A stretch of DNA of 64,000 bases from Clostridia bacterium (GTDB lineage: Bacteria; Bacillota; Clostridia; Oscillospirales; Acutalibacteraceae), in contig JAFSGP010000004.1 of the NCBI GenBank assembly GCA_017440755.1, forward strand, positions 33,937-97,936, given 5' to 3'. The first letter of the stretch is position 1, and each line of letters starts with the position of its first letter. Positions 52,033 to 60,341 of this stretch are shown here, one piece after another. The notes beneath the pieces were generated by a model. It saw only the letters and a program-made list of their open reading frames with translations. It was not told the origin of the DNA and did no database searches. The translations under genes were made by a program, and so were the position numbers.

Positions 52033-53301
52033 TTAAACCTCCTTGGCTTTGAGCGCCTTGGCGCCGATATCGTGGCGGTAATAGGCATTGTCAAAGTGGA
52101 TTTGTTCCACCAGCTTATAGGCGTCCGCAATAGCAGCAGGCAGGCTGTCCGCCACCGCGGTGGCGCCCAACACGCGACCGCCGTTGGTGACCAGCACCTC
52201 GTCCTTGATGGCGGCGCCCGCCACGTACACGCTGTCCGTGATAGCGGCAGGAATGGTGAGGGGCAGCCCCTTATCGTAGGACTGGGGATAGCCCTCGGAT
52301 GCCATAATCACGCAGCAAGCGTTCTTGTCGCTGAATTTGACCTCGGTGTCCGCCAAGGTTCCATTGGTGGTCGCCTGCATAACGGTGAGCAGGTCGCTCT
52401 CCATCAGCGGCAGCACAACCTGGGTCTCGGGGTCACCGAAGCGGCAGTTGTATTCGATTACCTTAGGTCCGTTGGGGGTGAGCATCAGACCGAAATACAG
52501 GCAACCCTTAAAGGGGCGGCCCTCGGCGTTCATGGCAGCAATGGTGGGCAGGAAAATCTCCTGCATACACTGCTCCGCCACAGCGGGAGTGTAGTAGGGG
52601 TTGGGGGCAATCGTGCCCATGCCGCCGGTATTTAGTCCCGTGTCGTTGTCCCCCGCCCGCTTGTGGTCCATAGAGGACACCATGGGCTTGACGGTGTTGC
52701 CGTCGGTGAATGCCAGCACCGACACCTCGGGACCGGTAAGGAACTCCTCCACCACAATGTGGTCGCCGCTGGAGCCAAAAGCTTTATCCTGCATCATCGA
52801 CACCACGGCAGCCTTGGCCTCCTCGCGGGTCTGGGCGATGATAACGCCCTTGCCCAGCGCCAGACCGTCCGCCTTGATGACGGTGGGAATGGGAGCGGTC
52901 TCAATATAGGCGAGGGCGGCCTCCAGCTCGTCAAACACCTCGTAGGCGGCGGTGGGAATGCCGTATTTCTTCATCAGGTTTTTGGAGAACACCTTGCTGC
53001 CCTCGATGATGGCGGCATTCGCGCGGGGGCCGAAGCAGGGAATGCCCATCTCCTCCAGCGCGTCCACACAGCCCAGCACCAGCGGGTCGTCGGGCGCCAC
53101 CACGGCGTAGTCGACCCCCTCCGCCACCGCAAACTTGACGATAGCGGGGATATCCTTGGCGCCGATGTCCACACAGGTGGCGTCCGCCGCCATACCGCCG
53201 TTACCGGGCAGAGCAAAAATCTGCTCTACCGCCTTATTTTCTTTCAGCTTTTTAATAATGGCGTGCTCACGACCGCCGCCACCGACAACAAGAAGTTTCA
53301 T
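52033..53301 (-). CDS. purD: Phosphoribosylamine-glycine ligase
   Basis: A 422-residue ATP-grasp enzyme joining phosphoribosylamine and glycine. The N-terminus MKLLVVGGGGREHAI is the family hallmark; GADGLALGKGV-type text (KADGLALGKGVIIA) and NTGGMGTIAPNPYY mark the ATP-grasp core. The ATG at 53301 follows GGAGG; the longer in-frame start at 53358 runs through the flanking repeat and is not used. Confidence 0.97.
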   Translation of the reverse strand: MKLLVVGGGGREHAIIKKLKENKAVEQIFALPGNGGMAADATCVDIGAKDIPAIVKFAVAEGVDYAVVAPDDPLVLGCVDALEEMGIPCFGPRANAAIIEGSKVFSKNLMKKYGIPTAAYEVFDELEAALAYIETAPIPTVIKADGLALGKGVIIAQTREEAKAAVVSMMQDKAFGSSGDHIVVEEFLTGPEVSVLAFTDGNTVKPMVSSMDHKRAGDNDTGLNTGGMGTIAPNPYYTPAVAEQCMQEIFLPTIAAMNAEGRPFKGCLYFGLMLTPNGPKVIEYNCRFGDPETQVVLPLMESDLLTVMQATTNGTLADTEVKFSDKNACCVIMASEGYPQSYDKGLPLTIPAAITDSVYVAGAAIKDEVLVTNGGRVLGATAVADSLPAAIADAYKLVEQIHFDNAYYRHDIGAKALKAKEV

Positions 53302-53311
53302 AATTTCCTCC

Positions 53312-53360
53312 AAGAAGTGAGGAGTGAGGAATGAGGAGTGAGGAGTTATATTCCTCACTC
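53312..53360. repeat. GAGTGAGGA repeat upstream of purD
   Basis: Low-complexity iteration of GAGGAGTGAGG ending in a perfect 9-bp palindrome GAGTGAGGA/TCCTCACTC (53336-53344 with 53352-53360). Related TCCTCACTCCTCACTCC text lies at 46577-46597 and 53736-53757. Confidence 0.75.
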
Positions 53361-53383
53361 ATAATTCAAACCGCTCTCCATCG

Positions 53384-53737
53384 TTACTGTTCCTCTTCTT
53401 TCACCGTTTTGGTGATAGAAGAAAGAATTTTGCGCAATTCTTCGCAATCTGTATACAGTGAATCATATTCCATTCTCGTCAGGTAGTCACAGCAAACCAA
53501 TAGTTCCAACCAATACAGCGTTTCTGCGCATTCTTTTAGTGCGATATACTGCTTATTCAAAAAATCTTTTCGACTGATAGCATATTGGGATTCTGCGACA
53601 TTTGCTCCTATACTTGTTCCGCTACGCAGGAGTTGTTTGGATAGGATATACTCCTTCTTCTCCTCACACAGGTACTGATATACCCGAACGATTCTTTTGG
53701 CGAAGGCTATGCTTTTATCCTTGATGCCATTCTCCAA
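53384..53737 (-). CDS. Four-helix-bundle protein (23S rRNA intervening-sequence protein family)
   Basis: A 117-residue all-helical protein. SKQLLRSGTSIGANVAESQYA and the following KDFLNKQYIALKECAETLYWLELL are typical of the S23/four-helix-bundle family, which is found in 23S rRNA intervening sequences and scattered among repeats. The coding DNA is clearly more AT-rich than the purine genes around it, and both flanks carry the GAGTGAGGA/TCCTCACTC repeat. It interrupts the purine operon in the same orientation, so it looks like a late insertion. Function unknown; nothing suggests a purine role. Confidence 0.85.
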   Translation of the reverse strand: MENGIKDKSIAFAKRIVRVYQYLCEEKKEYILSKQLLRSGTSIGANVAESQYAISRKDFLNKQYIALKECAETLYWLELLVCCDYLTRMEYDSLYTDCEELRKILSSITKTVKEEEQ

Positions 53738-53757
53738 CTCCTCACTCCTAACTCCTA
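53736..53757. repeat. TCCTCACTCC repeat flanking the four-helix-bundle gene
   Basis: Second flank of the inserted gene, the same motif family as 53312-53360 and 46577-46597. On the minus strand it also supplies the GGAG ribosome site of the inserted gene. Confidence 0.65.
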
Positions 53758-53768
53758 AATCCTATCTC

Positions 53769-54953
53769 TTAGTGGTGGAACAGGCGCATACCGGTGAAGG
53801 CCATTGCCATACCGTACTTGTCGGCGCACTCGATGACCAGGTCATCACGAATGGAGCCGCCCGGCTCAGCGATGTACTTAACGCCGCTCTTCTTGGCGCG
53901 CTCGATGTTGTCGCTGAAGGGGAAGAAGGCGTCAGAGCCCAGCGCCACCCCGTCGATGGTGTCCAGATAGGCACGCTGCTCGGCGGCGGTAAAGGGAGCG
54001 GGCTGAGAGGTGAAGTACTTCTGCCAGTTGCCGTCGGCGCACACGTCCTCCTCGTTCTGGTTGATGTAGCCGTCGATGACGTTGTCACGGTCGGGGCGAC
54101 CGATGGTGGGCAGGAAGGGCAGGTTTAACACCTTCTCGTGCTGGCGCAAGAACCAGGTGTCCGCCTTGGTGCCCGCCAGACGGGTGCAGTGGATACGGCT
54201 CTGCTGACCCGCACCCACGCCGATGGCCTGTCCGTCCACCGCGTAGCACACTGAGTTGGACTGGGTGTATTTGAGGGTGATGAGCGCAATAATCAGGTCG
54301 CGCACCGCGCTGTCGGGCAGCTCCTTGTTGGCGGTGACCAGATTCTGTAGCAGCTCACGGTTAATCTTAAACTCGTTGCGACCCTGCTCGAAGGTGATGC
54401 CGTATACCTGTTTGCGCTCGATGGGAGCGGGCACGTAGGCGGGGTCGATCTCCACAATGTTATAGTTGCCCTTTCGCTTGGATTTGAGAATCTCCAGCGC
54501 CTCCGGCTCGTAGCCGGGGGCGATGATGCCGTCGGACACCTCCCGCTTAATGAGCAGGGCGGTGGTCACATCGCACACGTCGGAAAGCGCCACCCAGTCA
54601 CCGAAGGAGCACATACGGTCGGTGCCGCGGGCGCGGGCATAGGCGCAAGCCAGCGGGGACTCGTCCAGTCCCTCGATATCGTCCACAAAACACGCCTTTT
54701 TCAGCGTGTCGGACAGGGGCACGCCCACCGCCGCAGAGGTGGGAGAAACGTGCTTAAAAGAGGTGACCGCGGGCAGACCCAGCGCCTCTTTCAGCTCCTT
54801 CACCAGCTGCCAGGCGTTGAAGGCGTCCAGAAAGTTGATGTAGCCGGGGCGACCGCAGAGAATCTTGATAGGCAGGTCGCTGCCGTCCTCCATAAAAATC
54901 TTGGAGGGCTTCTGGTTGGGGTTACAGCCGTATTTCAGTTCAAACTCGTTCAT
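53769..54953 (-). CDS. AICAR formyltransferase, stand-alone
   Basis: A 394-residue enzyme: AICAR + 10-formyl-THF to FAICAR. It corresponds to the transformylase part of PurH without the IMP cyclohydrolase domain. Hallmarks: LKYGCNPNQKPS, FKHVSPTSAAVG, and GAGQQSRIHCTRLAGTKAD near the substrate site. The start MNEFELKYG at 54953 follows AAGGAG at 8 nt. The missing cyclohydrolase step is supplied by the next gene upstream. Confidence 0.93.
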   Translation of the reverse strand: MNEFELKYGCNPNQKPSKIFMEDGSDLPIKILCGRPGYINFLDAFNAWQLVKELKEALGLPAVTSFKHVSPTSAAVGVPLSDTLKKACFVDDIEGLDESPLACAYARARGTDRMCSFGDWVALSDVCDVTTALLIKREVSDGIIAPGYEPEALEILKSKRKGNYNIVEIDPAYVPAPIERKQVYGITFEQGRNEFKINRELLQNLVTANKELPDSAVRDLIIALITLKYTQSNSVCYAVDGQAIGVGAGQQSRIHCTRLAGTKADTWFLRQHEKVLNLPFLPTIGRPDRDNVIDGYINQNEEDVCADGNWQKYFTSQPAPFTAAEQRAYLDTIDGVALGSDAFFPFSDNIERAKKSGVKYIAEPGGSIRDDLVIECADKYGMAMAFTGMRLFHH

Positions 54954-54965
54954 TTCGGTCACTCC

Positions 54966-55682
54966 TTATACGTTTTTGTTGACGATGCGGGTCTCGGCCT
55001 CGCCGCTGGCGATGTCGATATAACGAACAAACAGGGACACCTTATTGTCCTCGTTGAGGTTTTTCCAAATCAGGTCGGTGAGGGCATCAATATCCATATC
55101 CGGCAGCTCCAGCGTCTTGGGCTCTCCCTCGAAGGAGGGCAGCGGGTCGCCGTCGCCGTTGTAGGTGTGGATAAACTTCGCCTTGCCGGCGATGGGGTTC
55201 GAATAGGCATAGGTGAACCGCTCGCAGGAGGCGTCGTCCCCCTCGGCAGACTTAAGAATGGACATAGCGTAGTTCATATCCCCATTCTCCCGATGAATGA
55301 TGCCGGAAATGCGAGGGGTGAAATTGGGCTTATCGTCCTCAAACTCGCGGGTGCGCAGCGCCTGCTCGAAGGTCATCTGCTTATCCATCAGCTCGTAAAT
55401 GGTGTCGGTCTGGTCGCCGTTGGTGACGATGGTCTTGTTGCCCAGCACGCGGACGGGATAGTAGATGATGAGGTGGGGGTCCACCATCTTGGACTCGTCA
55501 AAGGCCTTGGTGCGCATCGCCTCGCCCTCCGCCACGAACACGCGGTTGCGGCTGTTGACGCTGCGCCCCATAATGAAGTAGGCGGTGACCGCCTTTTTGC
55601 CATCGAGGGATTTGCCGATGATAATGCCACGGCCGTGGTAGGCCAAGGAATTCAGTTCGTCTTTTATGGTGGAGATTTTCAT
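54966..55682 (-). CDS. purO: IMP cyclohydrolase, PurO type
   Basis: A 238-residue enzyme closing FAICAR to IMP. Text such as LAYHGRGIIIGKS, YFIMGRSVNSRNRVF, NPIAGKAKFIHTYNGDG and ITNGDQTDTIY-like (VTNGDQTDTIYEL) matches the archaeal PurO family rather than the MGS-like cyclohydrolase domain of PurH. It lies 12 nt from the AICAR formyltransferase gene, so the last two purine steps are made from separate chains here. Confidence 0.9.
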   Translation of the reverse strand: MKISTIKDELNSLAYHGRGIIIGKSLDGKKAVTAYFIMGRSVNSRNRVFVAEGEAMRTKAFDESKMVDPHLIIYYPVRVLGNKTIVTNGDQTDTIYELMDKQMTFEQALRTREFEDDKPNFTPRISGIIHRENGDMNYAMSILKSAEGDDASCERFTYAYSNPIAGKAKFIHTYNGDGDPLPSFEGEPKTLELPDMDIDALTDLIWKNLNEDNKVSLFVRYIDIASGEAETRIVNKNV

Positions 55683-55709
55683 ATCGTTACCCTCACTTCG
55701 TTGGTTTTT

Positions 55710-55737
55710 GACGGGAGGGACAAGCCCCTCCCCTACA
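55710..55737. repeat. Small intergenic repeat with GGGAGGG/CCCTCCC hairpin
   Basis: Between purN and purO: GGGAGGGACAAGCCCCTCCC followed by CTACAG. Similar in style to the ends of the 117-bp element at 46459 (CCCCTAC). It can form a 7-bp GC hairpin within the operon message. Confidence 0.5.
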
Positions 55738-55740
55738 GAA

Positions 55741-56349
55741 TTACAGGTTGCTCAGCTGCTCGCTGACCAGTTCGACGGCACGGGGCAGAATCTTCCACTC
55801 TGCCTGCTCCATCACACGGCGCTGCAAGGTTTCGGGGGTGTCCCCCGCCTGTACCTCCACCGCCTTCTGCAGAATGATTTCCCCGCCGTCGGGAATCTCG
55901 TTGACGTAGTGGACGGTGGCGCCGGTCACCTTCACACCCTTTGCCAGCGCCGCCTCGTGGACGCGCAGGCCGTAGAAGCCCTCGCCGCAGAAGGAGGGAA
56001 TCAGGGAGGGGTGCACGTTGAGAATCCGCTTCTCAAAGGTGTCGGTAAACCGCTTGCTGAGAATGGCCATAAAGCCCGCCAGCACGATCAGGTCGATGTC
56101 GCAGGCGGTCAGCTGGGCGATGATGGCGTCCTCAAAGGCCTCCTGGTCGCCGCCGCAGCCCTTTTTGGTAATCACCACAGAGGGGATTCCCGCCTGCTCG
56201 GCACGGGTGAGGGCATAGGCGTCTGCCTTATTGGCTATCACCAGCACAATCTCCCCGTGGGGAATCTCTCCCCTACCCTGAGCGTCAATCAGCGCCTGCA
56301 GGTTGGTGCCGCCGCCGCTGACCAGCACCGCTATACGGGCGGCGCTCAT
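55741..56349 (-). CDS. purN: Phosphoribosylglycinamide formyltransferase
   Basis: A 202-residue folate-dependent GAR transformylase. RIAVLVSGGGTNLQAL at the N-terminus (PRPP-type sugar-phosphate site), NVHPSLIPSF with catalytic His, and GATVHYVNEIPDGG are all classical. The ATG overlaps the purM stop (ATGA), so translation is coupled. Confidence 0.97.
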   Translation of the reverse strand: MSAARIAVLVSGGGTNLQALIDAQGRGEIPHGEIVLVIANKADAYALTRAEQAGIPSVVITKKGCGGDQEAFEDAIIAQLTACDIDLIVLAGFMAILSKRFTDTFEKRILNVHPSLIPSFCGEGFYGLRVHEAALAKGVKVTGATVHYVNEIPDGGEIILQKAVEVQAGDTPETLQRRVMEQAEWKILPRAVELVSEQLSNL

Positions 56350-57392
56350 AAAATCACCTTTTCGTCCGAGGCGATAATCTCACCGATGATATAGGCGTCC
56401 TCGCCCTGCTCACGCAGGATAGTCAGCGCCTTTTCCGCCTCATTTGCGGGCACCACAATGCTCATACCAACACCCATATTGTAGGTGTTGAACATATCCC
56501 GCTCGGGAATGTTGCCCCACTTGGCAATCATATCGAAGATGGGCAGCACGCGGACCGCCGCCTTGTCAATTTTGGCGCCCAGACCGTCGGGAATGGAGCG
56601 GGGAATATTCTCGTAGAAGCCGCCACCGGTGATGTGGGAGATGCCCTTCACGTCCACCTGCTCCAGCAGAGCGAGAACGGACTTGACGTAAATCTTGGTG
56701 GGGGTGAGCAGCGCCTCGGCAATGGTCTTGCCGTCCAGCTCCTCACGGGGCACGTACAATTCGGGGTTATTATTATCGATATCGAACACCTTGCGGCACA
56801 GGGAGAAGCCGTTGGAGTGGATACCCGTAGACGCCAAAGCAATCACCACGTCCCCCGCCGCCATACGACTGTTGTCCACCATCTTCTTCTTATCCACGAT
56901 ACCCACGGCGAAGCCTGCCAGGTCATAGTCCTCCAGCGGCATCAAACCGGGGTGCTCGGCGGTCTCGCCGCCGATGAGGGCGGCACCGGACTGAACACAG
57001 CCCTCTGCCACACCGCCCACGATGGCGGCAATCTTCTCGGGATAGTTCTTGCCGCAGGCAATGTAGTCTAAGAAGAACAGGGGCTTGGCGCCGCAGCAGA
57101 TGATATCGTTGACGCACATCGCCACCGCGTCGATGCCGATGGTGTCGTGCTTATCCATCAGGATAGCCAGCTTCACCTTGGTGCCGCAACCGTCGGTACC
57201 GGAGACCAGCACCGGCTCCTCCATGCCCGTAGGCAGACCGAAGCAGCCGCCAAAGCCGCCCACGTCGTCTAAGCAACCCTCATTCTTGGTGCGGGCGATG
57301 TGGGATTTCATCAGTTCTACCGCCTTGTAGCCGGCGGTGATATCAACGCCTGCCGCCGCATAGCTGGCAGACTGGGAATTCTTATGATCCAT
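56346..57392 (-). CDS. purM: Phosphoribosylformylglycinamidine cyclo-ligase
   Basis: A 348-residue AIR synthetase. YAAAGVDITAGYKAVELMK, GTDGCGTKVKLA, and LIGGETAEHPGLM are family motifs. The ATG at 57392 (MDHKNSQS) follows GAGGAG; a longer start at 57443 runs into purF and is rejected. Confidence 0.97.
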   Translation of the reverse strand: MDHKNSQSASYAAAGVDITAGYKAVELMKSHIARTKNEGCLDDVGGFGGCFGLPTGMEEPVLVSGTDGCGTKVKLAILMDKHDTIGIDAVAMCVNDIICCGAKPLFFLDYIACGKNYPEKIAAIVGGVAEGCVQSGAALIGGETAEHPGLMPLEDYDLAGFAVGIVDKKKMVDNSRMAAGDVVIALASTGIHSNGFSLCRKVFDIDNNNPELYVPREELDGKTIAEALLTPTKIYVKSVLALLEQVDVKGISHITGGGFYENIPRSIPDGLGAKIDKAAVRVLPIFDMIAKWGNIPERDMFNTYNMGVGMSIVVPANEAEKALTILREQGEDAYIIGEIIASDEKVIL

Positions 57393-57412
57393 GGTATGTA
57401 CTCCTCTTTTTC

Positions 57413-58834
57413 TCATTCTTTGCCGTTCCAGCAGTAGGTGCACAGCTTACAGGGGGGAAGCCCGATGGCCTCGATGACCCCCTCCAGCGACTGGAAGTCA
57501 AGGGAACCAAGATGCAGCTTGTCCGCCATATGCTGACGCAGACGTTTGCCCCGCTCGGTGGTACCGTCGCTGTACTCGTCTAAGTGGGCGAAGCCCTCTT
57601 CCCCCTCCAGCTCCACAATCGTCCGTCGGGCGATGAGGTCCATCTCGTTGTTACTGCGGGAGAAATTCAGGTACTTACAGTTAAACATAATCGGCGGGCA
57701 AGCGGAGCGCATGTGCACCTCTTTGGCGCCGCTGTCGTAGAGGAAATCCACCGTTTCCTTCAGCTGGGTGCCGCGGACAATGGAGTCGTCCACCAGTAAG
57801 AGGCTCTTGTCCTCGATGAGGGCGGGCACCGCAATCTGCTTCATGCGAGCGATGCGGTTGCGGTCCGACTGCTTACTGGGGGTAAAGCTGCGGGACCAGG
57901 TGGGGGTGTACTTAATGTACGCACGAGCAAAGGGCAGGTGGCTCTCGTTGGCGTAGCCGATAGCATGGGGTGTGCCGGAGTCGGGCATACCGCAGACATA
58001 GTCAACGCCCTCGCAAGCCGCGGTTTCGTTATCCCGCTGTGCCATAATCTTGCCGTTGTGGTACCGCATCAATTCCACGTTGACCCCCTCGTAGGAGGAG
58101 GTGGAGTAGCCGTAATAGCTCCACAGGAAGGCGCACATTCGCATCTCTTCCCCTGCCGGTGCCAGCACGGTGATGCCGTTGGGGGTCAGCTCCACAATCT
58201 CGGCGGGACCTAACTCACGCAGGTCCTCAAAGCCCAGCTTCTGATGGGCAAAAGGCTCAAAGCCCACGCTGTAGCCGTCCTCCCGCTGTCCAATCCAGAT
58301 AGGCAGGCGACCCACGCGGTCACGGGCGGCGATGATGCTGCCGTCGTCCTTCAGTATAAGGATACTGGCAGTGCCGTCCACCTGCTCCTGTACAAAATGG
58401 ATACCGGAGACAAAGTCACTTTTCAGATTGATAAGCGCGCCCACCAGCTCGGTAACGTTAACCGCACCGCCGGTCATCGCATCGAAGTGACCGCCGTCCG
58501 CCAGATAGGTCTCCATCAGCTGCTCCGCGTTGTTGATAGCGCCGGTGACGCAGATGGCGTAGGTACCCAGCTTGGAGCGAATCAGCAAAGGCTGGGGATA
58601 ATAGTCGCTGATGCAACCGATCGCAGACGTACCCTGCATCTCATCAAAAATATCCTTGAAACGGGCACGGAAAGGGGTGGTCTGTATGCTGTGGATCTCC
58701 CGCTGCAAACCGATCTCCGGGTCGTACACGGCGATGCCCGCACGGCGGGTACCCAGATGGGAGTGGTAGTCGGTGCCGAAGAACACGTCCTCGATACAAT
58801 CCTGTTTGGAAACGATGCCAAAATAGCCGCCCAT
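57413..58834 (-). CDS. purF: PurF-like amidophosphoribosyltransferase lacking the N-terminal cysteine
   Basis: A 473-residue homologue of PurF, which makes phosphoribosylamine from PRPP. The N-terminal Ntn-type glutaminase domain (YHSHLGTRRAGIAVYD; TGAINNAEQLMETYL) and the PRPP-binding SLLLVDDSIVRGTQLKETV are both present. The C-terminal CKLCTYC cysteines recall the iron-sulfur ligands of Bacillus-type PurF. The chain begins MGGYFGIVS: the nucleophile Cys that should follow Met is Gly, and no upstream start restores it (GAGGAG lies 7 nt before this ATG). Either ammonia-dependent, or a specialised paralogue. Sits at the purF position of the operon. Confidence 0.85.
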   Translation of the reverse strand: MGGYFGIVSKQDCIEDVFFGTDYHSHLGTRRAGIAVYDPEIGLQREIHSIQTTPFRARFKDIFDEMQGTSAIGCISDYYPQPLLIRSKLGTYAICVTGAINNAEQLMETYLADGGHFDAMTGGAVNVTELVGALINLKSDFVSGIHFVQEQVDGTASILILKDDGSIIAARDRVGRLPIWIGQREDGYSVGFEPFAHQKLGFEDLRELGPAEIVELTPNGITVLAPAGEEMRMCAFLWSYYGYSTSSYEGVNVELMRYHNGKIMAQRDNETAACEGVDYVCGMPDSGTPHAIGYANESHLPFARAYIKYTPTWSRSFTPSKQSDRNRIARMKQIAVPALIEDKSLLLVDDSIVRGTQLKETVDFLYDSGAKEVHMRSACPPIMFNCKYLNFSRSNNEMDLIARRTIVELEGEEGFAHLDEYSDGTTERGKRLRQHMADKLHLGSLDFQSLEGVIEAIGLPPCKLCTYCWNGKE

Positions 58835-58875
58835 GGGGTTTCTCCTCTCAATAAGGGTAGGTGGTGTAATAAGCC

Positions 58876-59562
58876 TTACGCGAAGAACAGACCGTTCAGG
58901 GTCATGGGGTCGATATACTGACCGTCCTTGTATACACGCATATTGCCGGAGGCGATCTCGTCGATGAGCATCACGTTGCCGTTCGCGTCGTAGCCGAACT
59001 CAAACTTGATATCGTACATATCCAGACCCTTTTCCTTCAGGTCGTCGGCGACGATTTTGGTAATCTTCTGGGTCATATCCTTCAGGTCGTCGTACTGCTG
59101 GGCGGTCATAACGCCCAGATCCACCAGACCGTCCTTGGTTACCAGCGGATCGCCCTTTTCGTCATTCTTAAAGGTGGTCTCCACGTAGGCAGGCAGGTCC
59201 TGACCCTCGGTGCAGTAGTCGGAATAGCGGCGATAGAAGGAGCCCACCGCCTTGTAACGGCAGATAACCTCCAGACCCTTGCCGAACACCTTGGCGGGCA
59301 GAACCTCCATGGTGGTGTTATCCAGGTCGGCGCTCACATAGTGAGTGAGGATACCGGCGGCATTGATCTTCTCAAAGAAATAGATGGACATACGCAGGTT
59401 CACGTCACCCACGCCGTCGATGGTCAGACCCACGCTGTTCTCGCCGGGATCGAACACGCCGTCCTTGCCGGTGCAGTCGTCCTTAAACTTCAGCAGATAG
59501 TTGCCGTTGTCCAGAGCAAATACGTCCTTGGTCTTACCGGTGTACACTAACTTCTTTTCCAT
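58876..59562 (-). CDS. purC: SAICAR synthetase
   Basis: A 228-residue enzyme joining CAIR and aspartate. [13 protein letters not shown] (ATP loop), [12 protein letters not shown], and [15 protein letters not shown] correspond to family motifs; length standard. It lies between purE and the purF-like gene. Confidence 0.96.
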   Translation of the reverse strand: MEKKLVYTGKTKDVFALDNGNYLLKFKDDCTGKDGVFDPGENSVGLTIDGVGDVNLRMSIYFFEKINAAGILTHYVSADLDNTTMEVLPAKVFGKGLEVICRYKAVGSFYRRYSDYCTEGQDLPAYVETTFKNDEKGDPLVTKDGLVDLGVMTAQQYDDLKDMTQKITKIVADDLKEKGLDMYDIKFEFGYDANGNVMLIDEIASGNMRVYKDGQYIDPMTLNGLFFA

Positions 59563-59610
59563 AATCGATCGACTCCTTCTGTTATGTGAAATGGATTTTT
59601 GTAAACGAAA

Positions 59611-60093
59611 TTAAATATCCAAAGCGGCGTCCTTTGCCAGCACAGCGGCGGCATCGGCGGCACGCTTTTGGTCTAACTTATCCGCCAGCTCTGCGTCCTC
59701 TACGGCGAGAATCTGCGCTGCCAGCAGGGCGGCGTTGCCGCCGCCGTTGATCGCCACGGTGGCAACGGGAATACCGGTGGGCATCATCACGGTGGACAGC
59801 AGAGCGTCCATACCGTCTAACACCGAGGATTTACAGGGGATACCGATAACCGGCAGGGTGGTGTTGGCAGCAATAGCGCCCGCCAGATGCGCCGCCATGC
59901 CCGCGGCGGCAATCAGCACACCGAAGCCGTTTGCCCGCGCATTGACGGCAAAATCCCGCGCCTGCTCAGGTGTACGGTGGGCGGAGTAGATGTGTACCTC
60001 ATAGGGAATGCCCAACCCCTTCAGGGTGTCGGTGGCTTTCTGAATAATCGGCAGGTCGCTGTCGCTGCCCATGATGATACCTACTTTTTTCAT
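59611..60093 (-). CDS. purE: N5-carboxyaminoimidazole ribonucleotide mutase
   Basis: A 160-residue PurE. VGIIMGSDSDLPIIQKA, YSAHRTPEQARDF and GIPCKSSVLDGMDALLSTVMMP cut motifs are diagnostic. First gene after the riboswitch; AGGAGG lies 7 nt before the ATG. No purK in the window. Confidence 0.96.
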   Translation of the reverse strand: MKKVGIIMGSDSDLPIIQKATDTLKGLGIPYEVHIYSAHRTPEQARDFAVNARANGFGVLIAAAGMAAHLAGAIAANTTLPVIGIPCKSSVLDGMDALLSTVMMPTGIPVATVAINGGGNAALLAAQILAVEDAELADKLDQKRAADAAAVLAKDAALDI

Positions 60094-60107
60094 ACCTTAC
60101 CTCCTAA

Positions 60108-60153
60108 AAAATATAAAAGGGCACACTTATCTCGGGGGGAGTTAAGTGTGCCC
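60108..60153 (-). terminator. Riboswitch-controlled terminator upstream of purE
   Basis: Stem GGGCACACTTA/TAAGTGTGCCC (60143-60153 with 60119-60130), then TTTTATATTTTTT. Its 5' arm begins inside the conserved CTGGGCA of the aptamer, so ligand binding to the aptamer should prevent the terminator: an ON switch. Confidence 0.85.
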
Positions 60154-60237
60154 AGACGGTCGGCTGAAATCGGGGTTTCCCCCGCCGTTCTTCGTTCCTC
60201 TGTGGTGCTCCACAATTACTCCGTCAGTCGCAAAGAA
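60149..60237 (-). promoter_or_regulatory. ZTP (ZMP, pfl) riboswitch aptamer
   Basis: On the minus strand: CGACTGACGGA, hairpin GTGG-AGCA-CCAC, GGAACGAAGAAC, a GGGG-GAAA-CCCC stem, then GCCGACCGTCTGGGCA. This matches the pfl/ZTP consensus (5' CTGGCGG-like strand paired to the 3' CCGCCTGGGCA, with GACGG/CCGTC covarying). ZMP/ZTP is an intermediate that builds up when 10-formyl-THF is short; here it would switch on purE through fhs. Confidence 0.87.
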
Positions 60238-60259
60238 CAGCATTCAATTGACAGTCAAA

Positions 60260-60289
60260 ATTATACCATATCCGCCGGTAAAGTGTCAA
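60260..60289 (-). promoter_or_regulatory. Promoter of the purine operon
   Basis: TTGACA (60289-60284), 18-nt spacer, TATAAT (60265-60260), both perfect hexamers, ending about 22 nt before the riboswitch. Confidence 0.85.
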
Positions 60290-60341
60290 GGCACAACGGG
60301 TTAATTTGACAAGTTTTTAACTGATTCTACCTTTTCACCAA

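Noticed and set aside
49639..52635. 998-codon plus-strand open frame
   Set aside because: Antisense of purL and purD, both certain genes.
53384..53737. Diversity-generating retroelement accessory protein (Avd-like)
   Set aside because: Same broad fold family, but no reverse transcriptase or template/variable repeat pair in the window.
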